A stretch of DNA of 34,697 nt. It comes from Bacteroidota bacterium (lineage in GTDB: Bacteria; Bacteroidota; Ignavibacteria; Kryptoniales; JAKASW01). Position numbers and translations under genes: made by a program. The stretch's first letter is position 1; the number at the start of each line of letters is the position of its first letter. The notes below the pieces were generated by a model. The model did no database searches. It was not told the origin of the DNA and saw only the letters and a program-made list of their open reading frames with translations. Below, piece by piece: positions 1 through 7,930 of this stretch. The stretch covers positions 1-34,697 of the forward strand of contig JAJZNW010000099.1 in the NCBI GenBank assembly GCA_021811615.1, read 5' to 3'.

Positions 1-1
1 C

Positions 2-679
2 ATCGTCTGCGTGATAGTATTCATGCTTATGTTGAACAAGAAAGAGAGGGCTGTTTTTTACAAATACTTCATCCCAGCCCTGGTGTTAGTCGCGATATAT
101 TCGGCGATTTTCTGGAACTCACACGGCCGGCTCGGCGCGCCGGTCCGGATGATAAAATCGGGCCTCATCGAAAGCAAGAAAGCGGATGGGTCGCACTACT
201 CTTCCAACCTCTACCGGATAGTTGAAAGGTATGACCTGGCCGCGACAGTGAAACACTCGCCGATAATCGGGATCGGATTCGGCAAGAAGTACCTTCAGCC
301 ACTGCCGCTGGTAAAGATAGACTTTCCACTGCAGGACTGGATACCTCATGATGAAATACTCTGGCTGCTCGTGAAAATGGGTGCCGTCGGCTTCTTCACG
401 TTCTGGCTTTTCATCGACGGCCTGCTCTTCGAGACGGTTTCCATCACAAAGATTGTGAAGGATCCGTTTCTGAAGGCGATGTGCCTGATGATCGCGGCAG
501 CCATAGTCAATCAGATGGTCGTCTCGTATTTCGATCTGCAGCTTACCTACTACCGGGATATGGTGTTCCTGGGCACGCTGTGCGGGCTCCTTCCGACCAT
601 CAGGGCGCTGCACTTCGCCCAGACTTCCGACGGCACCAATTCATCTCATCCTTCGGCACCGATTGGAGAACGTCAGTGA
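2..679 (+). CDS. O-antigen ligase/polymerase-like membrane protein, 3' part
   Basis: The reading frame is open from the window edge, so the gene starts upstream and only its last ~225 residues are present. A hydrophobic stretch comes first, then a soluble loop with NLYRIVERYDLA and SPIIGIGFGKKY, then HDEILWLLVKMGAVGFFTFW and further membrane segments. A large periplasmic loop followed by an H-D/N-x-hydrophobic-LVK-G motif is the usual C-terminal layout of the Wzy/WaaL O-antigen ligase-polymerase family, which joins or polymerises lipid-linked glycans in the inner membrane. A flippase gene follows 40 bp downstream on the same strand, fitting a polysaccharide export locus. Ligase and polymerase cannot be told apart from this fragment. 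Confidence 0.7.
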   Translation: MVCVIVFMLMLNKKERAVFYKYFIPALVLVAIYSAIFWNSHGRLGAPVRMIKSGLIESKKADGSHYSSNLYRIVERYDLAATVKHSPIIGIGFGKKYLQPLPLVKIDFPLQDWIPHDEILWLLVKMGAVGFFTFWLFIDGLLFETVSITKIVKDPFLKAMCLMIAAAIVNQMVVSYFDLQLTYYRDMVFLGTLCGLLPTIRALHFAQTSDGTNSSHPSAPIGERQ

Positions 680-719
680 GATCGAATGTGGACGTAAATA
701 CATGACAAGAATGGTTTAA

Positions 720-2219
720 ATGGCATACTCCATAACAAAATCTCTCTTCAAGAACAGCGCGCTTATGATGATGGCACAGGCCGCGACATGGGTATCAGGG
801 ATAGTCCTACTTGTGTTCGTCGCCCGTTACCTGGGAAGCGCGGACTACGGATATCTGTACCTTGCACTCTCAATCCAGACAATCTGCCAGTGGATCATCG
901 ACTACGGCGGCCAGAATTACATACCGAAAGAAGTCTCGCGCAACAAGACAGATCCGTCCGACCTCATGACTCAGTCGATGCTCCTCAGGATCGGTCTTTG
1001 GGTCATATCGATGGTCCTGACATTCGCGCTTAGTCTTATCGCCGGGTACTCGGGCAGAGTCATCATCCTGATCATGATACTCGCCTTCTCCAACCTTTGG
1101 GTCAATCTGACTCTCCTTCTTCGCTCCGGATATCAGGGATTCGAAAACATGAAGTATCCTTCGCTGGCGACAGTTGTCGATCGCGGGCTGCTCACTCTGA
1201 CGGTGATACCTGCCCTCCTGCTTGGGATGCGAGTAACCGCGGTAGCGATTTTGATGGCACTCACTCCTGTTCTGAACTTTCTGATCTGCTGGAAGTATTC
1301 CAAGGCTATGTTCCGGCCGAAGTTTACCCTCCAGATGGACAAATTCAAGCGGCTGCTGAAAGACGGTCTACCATATTTCCTCTGGTCCCTGTTCGGTGTT
1401 GTATACTACCGCATAAACGCCATTATGCTTTCTTTGATGACCCCTGCGTCGGTTGTCGGATGGTACGGGGCGGCTTTCAGATTTTTCGGCATACTCATGT
1501 TTCTGCCGGCGATTTATTCGGCGGCTCTTTATCCCATTCTGACAAGGCTGAGCCGCTCCCAGGCGCCGTCGATGATATCGGCATCACAGAAGAGCATCTC
1601 GTTCCTTCTTCTTGCCGGAATCCCGATCGCAGTCGGATTGATCTTCTTCTCAAGGTTTATCGTTCAGATCCTGTTCGGGTTGAAGGAATTCGGACCTTCC
1701 GCGGCCATCATCCAGCTTTTCTCCGCAGGGATGCTCCTCACATACGTCGATTTCGTCTTCGGCGGGATCGTTCTCGCGCTCGATAAGCAGAAGCAGTGGG
1801 CGATGATCGCATTCGGAGCGATGGTAGTAAACATAGGGATGAATTACCTCCTGATCCCTTATTTCCAGTCTCATTCAGGGAACGGCGGAATGGGAGCGGC
1901 AATCGCGACCGACCTGACAGAATTATTCGTGATGGTATCCGCATTATTTTTGATGCCCCGCGAATTGTTCTCACGCAATCTTCTGGCAACATGCGGGAAA
2001 GGGATTGCAGCAGGCGCGATAATGTCACTGTCGATAGTAGGTGCCCAATCAATCGGCTTCCCTTACTACACGCTGCCCGTTGTAGGGTTCCTTGCGTATG
2101 TCGTCACCTTACTGGCGACAGACGCATTCAACGTTTCACAATTAAGATATCTCCTTGCCGAAATATCAATTCCAGGTTTCGTCAAGACATTTTCAGAGAA
2201 AAGGAGAGCCAGCGCATGA
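720..2219 (+). CDS. Wzx-type polysaccharide flippase (MATE/MVF superfamily)
   Basis: This 499-residue protein is almost wholly hydrophobic, with about a dozen or more membrane segments. It begins with SLFKNSALMMMAQAATWVSG and continues with FVARYLGSADYGYLYLALS, the N-terminal pattern of the Polysacc_synt/Wzx family. Length and charge distribution match O-antigen and exopolysaccharide flippases, which move undecaprenyl-linked repeat units across the inner membrane. The ATG at 720 has only a weak ribosome site but no better start exists in frame. The stop overlaps the next start as ATGA (2216-2219), suggesting translational coupling to the glycosyltransferase-deacetylase gene. Confidence 0.88.
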   Translation: MAYSITKSLFKNSALMMMAQAATWVSGIVLLVFVARYLGSADYGYLYLALSIQTICQWIIDYGGQNYIPKEVSRNKTDPSDLMTQSMLLRIGLWVISMVLTFALSLIAGYSGRVIILIMILAFSNLWVNLTLLLRSGYQGFENMKYPSLATVVDRGLLTLTVIPALLLGMRVTAVAILMALTPVLNFLICWKYSKAMFRPKFTLQMDKFKRLLKDGLPYFLWSLFGVVYYRINAIMLSLMTPASVVGWYGAAFRFFGILMFLPAIYSAALYPILTRLSRSQAPSMISASQKSISFLLLAGIPIAVGLIFFSRFIVQILFGLKEFGPSAAIIQLFSAGMLLTYVDFVFGGIVLALDKQKQWAMIAFGAMVVNIGMNYLLIPYFQSHSGNGGMGAAIATDLTELFVMVSALFLMPRELFSRNLLATCGKGIAAGAIMSLSIVGAQSIGFPYYTLPVVGFLAYVVTLLATDAFNVSQLRYLLAEISIPGFVKTFSEKRRASA

Positions 2220-4312
2220 AGATCCTGCATGTCACACCTTATTCCCCCGTGCCGCCCGTGTTCGGCGCCGCCCTGCGGATGTACCACATTCTGTGGGGAC
2301 TTGCACAGCGCCACGAGGTAACTTTCGTAACTTATGGTACAGCGCAAGATCTCGAGGCCCTCAGGTCGTCTTTCGGGGATTCCCTGGACAGCATTCACGT
2401 GGTGAAGCCGAACTTTCTGGCCCGCAGGCATCCATGGCTCAGAATGTTGTCCGCATTCCGAAGAAGCGAAAGCCTCTACACTCAGTACACAAACGGCACA
2501 GAAATGCAGGGCGTTCTCGACAGGCTGTACGAGAACAGTCATTTCGATTTCACGGTAATCGAGTTTCCACATATGGGGAAATTCAAGTTCGGGGCAGACA
2601 CAATCAGCGTATTGGACGAGCACAACGTCGAGTACTCGAATTTCGAAAGGATGTACAAGAGGATACACTCACCTGCGAGAAAGCTGTTGTACTTCAGGGA
2701 ACACAAGAAGACATATTTTGAGGAACTCCAGGTTTGCAGGAGCGTGGATGCCATCTTCACCACGTCGGTAAATGACAGCCAGATTCTCGATCGAGAAGTG
2801 CCGGGTAAACCGAAGTACGTTATACCGAACGGCGTCGACACAGGATACTTCGTGCCTTCCAAAGCCGAGCCTGACCCGTACTCGATGGTCTTTACCGGGA
2901 CGATGGATTACGTGCCGAATCAGGACGGCGTTTTGTTTTTCCTCGACGAGATCTTCCCGCTCATCAAAAATGTGCTGCCACAAGCCAGATTCTACATCGT
3001 CGGAAAAAATCCACCGAAGTCGATCTTACGAAGAGCAAGCGAAGACATCGTCGTGACCGGTTTTGTCGAGGACGTCAGACCTTACACATGGAAAGCGTCG
3101 GTGTACGTGGTACCACTGAGAATGGGTAGCGGGACAAGACTTAAGATACTCGAGGGACTAGCCATGAAAAAGCCGATCGTCACAACGGCCATAGGATGTG
3201 AAGGGATCGAGGTGAGAAACGGGATTGACCTCATCGTAGCCGATAATCCGGCAACCTTCGCCGCGGAGGTAGTGGACTTACTCTTGAACAGGGGGAAAGC
3301 GACGAAACTTGGCGAGAACGGTCACGACCTCGTGAAGTCACGGTACGATTGGAATACCGTCGTTTCAGAGATGGATGACGCTCTCAAGTCCCTGTACAAA
3401 ACGAAATACGGAAATGGAACTGGCATGGGCCAGGATCAAAATAAGGACAGCGGGAACCCGCAGGGCTCGAATTCCCATGGCCACACTGAAGAACAGAATC
3501 CCGTCAAAGTGCTCATGTATCACCGCGTCGTCAGCGATGACGTACGGCTCGATCAATACTCTTGGAACGTCACGGTCTCTCAACTCCGAAGACAGCTTGA
3601 ACTGCTCGGTAAATGGGGATACACCTGCATTAACTTTGAGGACTACACTCTTCACAAGCAGGGGAAATTGAATCTGCCCAGGAAACCGGTCATCATGACT
3701 TTTGACGACGGCTACGACGAAGTGCACCGTAACGCCCTTCCGGTAATGAAAGAATTCGGTGCACGGGCAACCGCATTTATCCTCGGCGACCGGTCCATCA
3801 AATCAAATACCTGGGACGTAGAATCGGGATTCGACGGAGCTACCCTCATGGACGAGAGCCAAATTCTCGAATTGAAGGATGCAGGCTTCGAGATCGGATC
3901 CCATTCCATGACTCATCCGGACCTGGTCCGCCTTTCTGAACGCCGTGCCCGGAAAGAGATATTCCAATCCAAGGAAGATCTGGAAGAGCTGGTTGACGCT
4001 CCGGTGATTTCATTCGCTTACCCTTTCGGCTCGGCAAACGGTGTGATGGAAAGGCTTGTGAAGGAAGCGGGTTACGAATACGGTTGTGGAGTCTACTCGG
4101 GTCCTCCGAGATTCGCACACGATATGTTCAATATCCGCCGGATACCCATAACGAGAAAAACGAATTCGGTGGATTTCGCATTGAAGATACTTACCCCCTA
4201 CGAGTACTATGAATGGATAAGGTGGGAGACTTCAAAAATGCTTCACGGAAGCCGGGTTCCGCTCGACTCTCAGTTCGAAATAGACAAAGACGGACAGGAA
4301 GGCGTAAAATGA
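2216..4312 (+). CDS. GT4 glycosyltransferase fused to NodB polysaccharide deacetylase
   Basis: This is a 698-residue two-domain protein. Residues 1-~398 are a GT-B fold glycosyltransferase: an N-terminal segment with GAALRMYHILWGLAQRHEV and a donor-binding half with FTGTMDYVPNQDGV, YIVGKNPP and PLRMGSGTRLKILEGLAMKK, as in family GT4. A polar linker of about 30 residues rich in G, N, Q and H follows. Residues ~428-650 are a NodB-type carbohydrate esterase: VLMYHRVV, MTFDDGYDE with Asp497/Asp498, and HSMTH with His563/His567 as metal ligands, then SFAYPFG. ATG 2216 is chosen because it overlaps the flippase stop and begins a canonical GT N-terminus. Inferred role: add a sugar and deacetylate the growing glycan. 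All key residues are intact. Confidence 0.88.
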   Translation: MKILHVTPYSPVPPVFGAALRMYHILWGLAQRHEVTFVTYGTAQDLEALRSSFGDSLDSIHVVKPNFLARRHPWLRMLSAFRRSESLYTQYTNGTEMQGVLDRLYENSHFDFTVIEFPHMGKFKFGADTISVLDEHNVEYSNFERMYKRIHSPARKLLYFREHKKTYFEELQVCRSVDAIFTTSVNDSQILDREVPGKPKYVIPNGVDTGYFVPSKAEPDPYSMVFTGTMDYVPNQDGVLFFLDEIFPLIKNVLPQARFYIVGKNPPKSILRRASEDIVVTGFVEDVRPYTWKASVYVVPLRMGSGTRLKILEGLAMKKPIVTTAIGCEGIEVRNGIDLIVADNPATFAAEVVDLLLNRGKATKLGENGHDLVKSRYDWNTVVSEMDDALKSLYKTKYGNGTGMGQDQNKDSGNPQGSNSHGHTEEQNPVKVLMYHRVVSDDVRLDQYSWNVTVSQLRRQLELLGKWGYTCINFEDYTLHKQGKLNLPRKPVIMTFDDGYDEVHRNALPVMKEFGARATAFILGDRSIKSNTWDVESGFDGATLMDESQILELKDAGFEIGSHSMTHPDLVRLSERRARKEIFQSKEDLEELVDAPVISFAYPFGSANGVMERLVKEAGYEYGCGVYSGPPRFAHDMFNIRRIPITRKTNSVDFALKILTPYEYYEWIRWETSKMLHGSRVPLDSQFEIDKDGQEGVK

Positions 4313-5802
4313 TCGCACAGACAACCGCATATTGGGACATCCCGGCGCCAGTCTTCGAAATTGCCGACGCCGAGCGTCCGGCCGCAGGATTGACGGTCCA
4401 ACTTGTGACCGACACGGCTTCGTTCGCTGCATTGGAGAGCGAATGGGAATCTCTAATATCAGAAAGCCCTGCGACCATATTCCAAACGTTCCCGTGGCAA
4501 TTTCTATGGTGGAAACATTTCGGCTCGCGGCCGGAGAACCACTTATACATCCTGCTGTTCAGACTCGGGGAGAAACTGATCGGCATTGCCCCTTTCTTCA
4601 TCAGGACTTACGCAATGTTCCATTTCAGGGTTTACAGGAAGCTCCTGTTGCTCGGTTCTGGTCTAGGTTCTCCACATTCTCCAGTACTCTCGCTTGAGAA
4701 ACAGGGACCGCTCGATTATCTGGACATAGTCTCCGCCAGAGGTTTCGAGGACCAGGTCGCCGACGCCCTCATTGCCATTCTTCAAAATAAGGATCGGATG
4801 TGGGATGAAATCGAACTCCAGAATATTCGCGAAGACGGGGCCGTCCTCACTCACCTCTTGCTGAAGCTCAAGAATCAAGGCTTCAGTATTTCTATGCAGC
4901 ATGAAGACACATGCCCTTTCATCCGTCTCCCGGACAGCGTTAACAAGTTTCTATGCTCGATGCGGCGTAGCGTCAGACGCAACCTTCGCTACGTCCAGAG
5001 AGGTTTTCTCGAAAACCCGGAGTACAGTATCGAAGATGCAGCGGCCCCAAAAAACACCGACGGTGCACTCCAGATCTTAGCACTGCTGCACCAGAAGCGC
5101 TGGAATGATATAGGCTATCCCGGGCTCTTCGCCGATCCGCGATTCAATGCATTGCTGCGGGACGTTTCAAAGTCACTCGCTCAGAAAGAAAGATTGTGGT
5201 TTAAGGTTTTGCGACGGGATGGAAAAGCTGTGGCGGTCAACTTCTGTTTCAAGTTCAACGGGACAATGTACACGTTCGCAAGCGGGTTCGATCGCGACTC
5301 AGCAGTATCCGGTAATTCTGGAGCCGGTTCGGCACTCGTGTTTCAGAACATTATCGATGCTATAGATTCGAACTTCGGCGTTATCGACATGGGGCGCGGC
5401 ACAGAATCGTACAAGTTCCAACTTACTTCGAACAGCTGCCAGAATTGGCGGCTGAACATGAAAGCCAGCGGCAGACCCGCTGAACCCCTGCGGATCGCAT
5501 TCTTCCGAATATACATTCTTGGGAGTCGTCTACTCTCCCGGCTCACTTGCGAAATGTCCATCTTGAAGATCCTCATCAATGGAAAAGGGACCTTCGGTGG
5601 TTCATCTGCATACGTTTCTCACGTTGCGGGCCGGCTCTTCTCAAAAATGAAAGGACCCGGTGGTATGAAAGAAGAAGACTCTTCCGCATCTACCGGGAGC
5701 GGAGATAACCGGGACAGCGAAACCTCTTCCCGAAGCAAGCCGACCGGCGCCGCCGAAAACGACGCGCCTGACAACGCGGCCGGAACTACAGGCAAACACT
5801 GA
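4309..5802 (+). CDS. CelD/BcsL-type GNAT acyltransferase (first of two)
   Basis: This is a 497-residue protein; the ATG at 4309 overlaps the preceding stop as ATGA. Residues ~27-100 contain SEWESLISESPATIFQTFPW and GIAPFFI, and the C-terminal half contains LHQKRW, LWFKVLRRDGKAVAVNFCFK and DMGRGTESYKFQLTSN, the pattern of the Acetyltransf_6 (BioF2-like, CelD/BcsL) family with two GNAT-like halves. Such proteins sit in many exopolysaccharide loci and are thought to acylate a sugar or transfer an aminoacyl group, as FemAB relatives do; the substrate is unknown. The last ~45 residues are low-complexity S/T/G/D/N-rich and probably disordered, unlike the neighbouring paralog. Confidence 0.8.
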   Translation: MIAQTTAYWDIPAPVFEIADAERPAAGLTVQLVTDTASFAALESEWESLISESPATIFQTFPWQFLWWKHFGSRPENHLYILLFRLGEKLIGIAPFFIRTYAMFHFRVYRKLLLLGSGLGSPHSPVLSLEKQGPLDYLDIVSARGFEDQVADALIAILQNKDRMWDEIELQNIREDGAVLTHLLLKLKNQGFSISMQHEDTCPFIRLPDSVNKFLCSMRRSVRRNLRYVQRGFLENPEYSIEDAAAPKNTDGALQILALLHQKRWNDIGYPGLFADPRFNALLRDVSKSLAQKERLWFKVLRRDGKAVAVNFCFKFNGTMYTFASGFDRDSAVSGNSGAGSALVFQNIIDAIDSNFGVIDMGRGTESYKFQLTSNSCQNWRLNMKASGRPAEPLRIAFFRIYILGSRLLSRLTCEMSILKILINGKGTFGGSSAYVSHVAGRLFSKMKGPGGMKEEDSSASTGSGDNRDSETSSRSKPTGAAENDAPDNAAGTTGKH

Positions 5803-5833
5803 CGTTTCCATCTCTCAACAAAATTGGAGGAAT

Positions 5834-7030
5834 ATGACCAGCCCTGTTAACGCGTTTATGACACGGGAAGCGACTGTCCCGCACGAAGTAGAACTGCCGG
5901 AGACGGTGCACTTCACTGCAGAAACAATTGTGGAGTATATCGACGACATCGATGCGCTCCAGCAAATAAGAAGCGAGTGGGATGCCCTTACGTCCTCATT
6001 CAGGACGCCCCTCCTTACCCACAACTGGTTTGCATCTTGTGCACGCGCGTTCAGTTACCAGGAGCAGACTGAGATTCTCCTCGTACGCAGGCAAGGCGAG
6101 ATGGATGCCATCGCACCCCTCGCCTTCCGGGGAAAATTCCATAGAAGACTCGAGATTATGGGAAGCTTCGTAACTAACGAGCCGGGCGGGATAATCTTCA
6201 GGAATCGACATTCGCTCGAGCAGCTCTGGGAAGCTGTGTTCGATATGAAGACGACAGTATTCCTGAAGGGGATCCGTTACGGCTCTCCCGAAGCCCAGGC
6301 GCTGGAATGCATGCTTCACTCGAGAAAAATAAGATACCTCGCGAGGGAAGAGCAAATTCCATGGGTTAATACCGCTGGGAAGTGGGTAGACTTTGAGAAG
6401 AGCATCTCCTCCAGCCGGCGGTCAAGTTTCCGAAGACTCCGCCGTCTCGCAGAATCGAAAGGGATAGTCGTTTTCGAAGTAGTAACTCCTTCGCCGGAGA
6501 ATGTAGACGGCTATCTCAACGAACTTTTCAAAGTAGAAGCCGCCGGATGGAAAGGGCGGACGGGAACTGCGATGAGATCGTTTGAGGCGCTCGGCACATT
6601 TTTCAGAACCTATTCCCGGCTCGAGGCCGGGGAAGGAAAGCTCCGGTTGTTTTTCCTTAAGGTCGGCGGACAAACAATCGCAGGCCAGCTCACCGTAATT
6701 CGCGCAGACAGGCTTTGGATATTCAAGATAGGGCATGACGAATCGTGGTCGTGGTGTTCTCCAGGAATCCTACTGATGAACGAGGTAATCAAGTATTGTT
6801 TCGATTCCGGGCTTGAGAGTTGCGAGATGCTCGGAAGCGACGAGCCGTGGCTCCATATATGGACGAACGAGTCCCATACAGTGGTCACGTACAGAATCTA
6901 CCCGGGGGTGCTCGACGCGCTTTCAGACTTATTGGCGGATTTTACCGAAACAATCTCAAACAAGGTAATGACAAGGTTCGCTAAACGGAAAGGAATGAGA
7001 AAAAGCAATGCTGACCAAAATACGCAATAG
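5834..7030 (+). CDS. CelD/BcsL-type GNAT acyltransferase (second of two)
   Basis: This is a 398-residue protein with a good ribosome site (GGAGG six bases before ATG 5834). Residues ~35-110 carry IEYIDDIDAL-like sequence, IRSEWDALTSSFRTPLLTHNW and AIAPLAFRG; the second half has AAGWKGRTGTAM, LRLFFLKVGGQTIAGQLTV and EMLGSDEPWLHIWTNE, the same Acetyltransf_6 architecture as the gene upstream but clearly diverged from it. The two are probably an old duplication or independent recruits acting on different positions of the polymer. The 3' end overlaps the next gene by 23 bp. No frameshift or missing domain is apparent; substrate unknown. Confidence 0.8.
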   Translation: MTSPVNAFMTREATVPHEVELPETVHFTAETIVEYIDDIDALQQIRSEWDALTSSFRTPLLTHNWFASCARAFSYQEQTEILLVRRQGEMDAIAPLAFRGKFHRRLEIMGSFVTNEPGGIIFRNRHSLEQLWEAVFDMKTTVFLKGIRYGSPEAQALECMLHSRKIRYLAREEQIPWVNTAGKWVDFEKSISSSRRSSFRRLRRLAESKGIVVFEVVTPSPENVDGYLNELFKVEAAGWKGRTGTAMRSFEALGTFFRTYSRLEAGEGKLRLFFLKVGGQTIAGQLTVIRADRLWIFKIGHDESWSWCSPGILLMNEVIKYCFDSGLESCEMLGSDEPWLHIWTNESHTVVTYRIYPGVLDALSDLLADFTETISNKVMTRFAKRKGMRKSNADQNTQ

Positions 7031-7856
7031 AGTTACGAGCGCCGTCGCTTCCCGGCACGTTGCCGGAAAGAATCTGAGCGATGCCTTGTTGATCTGCCGC
7101 TGGGCTGAATCGGAGGGATTCAAGACGGTGGTCTCACCATGGGCGGGATCGCTCGATACCCCACGGGGAATGCTCGATCGCTACAGTGCGGCGATCGAAG
7201 CCGTGCGTGACAGAGAAGACGTCCGGTATGTCTCAATAAAACTCGACTCTATTAACTACGACTCCGGAATCTTCTCCGACCTCGTCCATCTCGCAAGGAT
7301 GAGCCGCGTTCAACTCCACATAGATTCCCTCGGTCCCGACACCGCAGACACTGCCCTGACTTTCGTAGAGAGGGCCGTCTCCTCTTCATACTTCATCGGT
7401 TATACTCTCGCCTCCAGGTGGCGCAGAAGCCTCGCCGATTCAGATAGAGTTGCAGATCTCGGGATACCTGTTCGAGTCGTGAAGGGGCAGTGGCCCGACC
7501 CTTACACAGACGGTCTGAATTGCAGAAGGAACTTCATAAATATCTCCGAGAGGCTCGCAAAAGGATGCCGCCGGATCAGTGTGGCAACTCACGATTTGTC
7601 TCTGGCAAAAGAAGTCCTCGCCGGGTTAATGCTCCGGAACGCAAATTTCGAGTTGGAACAATTTTTCAGCCTCCCCCTAAACGGCGTGGCACTTGCAAAA
7701 CAATTCGGATGCCCTTACCGACTGTACGTGTCTTATGGTCAACCCGGAATCCCATATAATATCAGGTTTACATTGACACGCCCCCGGATAGCTGCATGGA
7801 TCCTCGCCGATTTTGCTTTACGCGCCCGAAAACCCTGGGCCCAAAACATCACATAG
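7008..7856 (+). CDS. Divergent proline-dehydrogenase-fold protein in a polysaccharide locus
   Basis: This is a 282-residue protein. Its motifs follow the order of the PRODH (PutA/FadM) TIM barrel: VSIKLDSINYD, LHIDSLGPD, GYTLASRWRRSLADS, VRVVKGQWPDP, ISVATHDLSLA, FELEQFFSLPLNGV and YRLYVSYGQPGIPYNIR. Proline dehydrogenases oxidise proline to pyrroline-5-carboxylate with FAD. Here the C-terminal RRxxE proline-carboxylate signature is replaced by YNIRFTLTRPR, and the protein is shorter than usual bacterial PRODH. It overlaps the upstream GNAT gene by 23 bp, so it belongs to the locus rather than to proline catabolism, and no P5C dehydrogenase is nearby. The fold call is firm; activity and substrate are uncertain, possibly an amino acid or imino sugar destined for the polymer. 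Confidence 0.7.
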   Translation: MLTKIRNRVTSAVASRHVAGKNLSDALLICRWAESEGFKTVVSPWAGSLDTPRGMLDRYSAAIEAVRDREDVRYVSIKLDSINYDSGIFSDLVHLARMSRVQLHIDSLGPDTADTALTFVERAVSSSYFIGYTLASRWRRSLADSDRVADLGIPVRVVKGQWPDPYTDGLNCRRNFINISERLAKGCRRISVATHDLSLAKEVLAGLMLRNANFELEQFFSLPLNGVALAKQFGCPYRLYVSYGQPGIPYNIRFTLTRPRIAAWILADFALRARKPWAQNIT

Positions 7857-7930
7857 ACCATTCCAATGAATAAGTACACGAATTTATCCAAGCACTTTGT
7901 ACGAACACCAATCTGGAGCTGAGTAACAGG

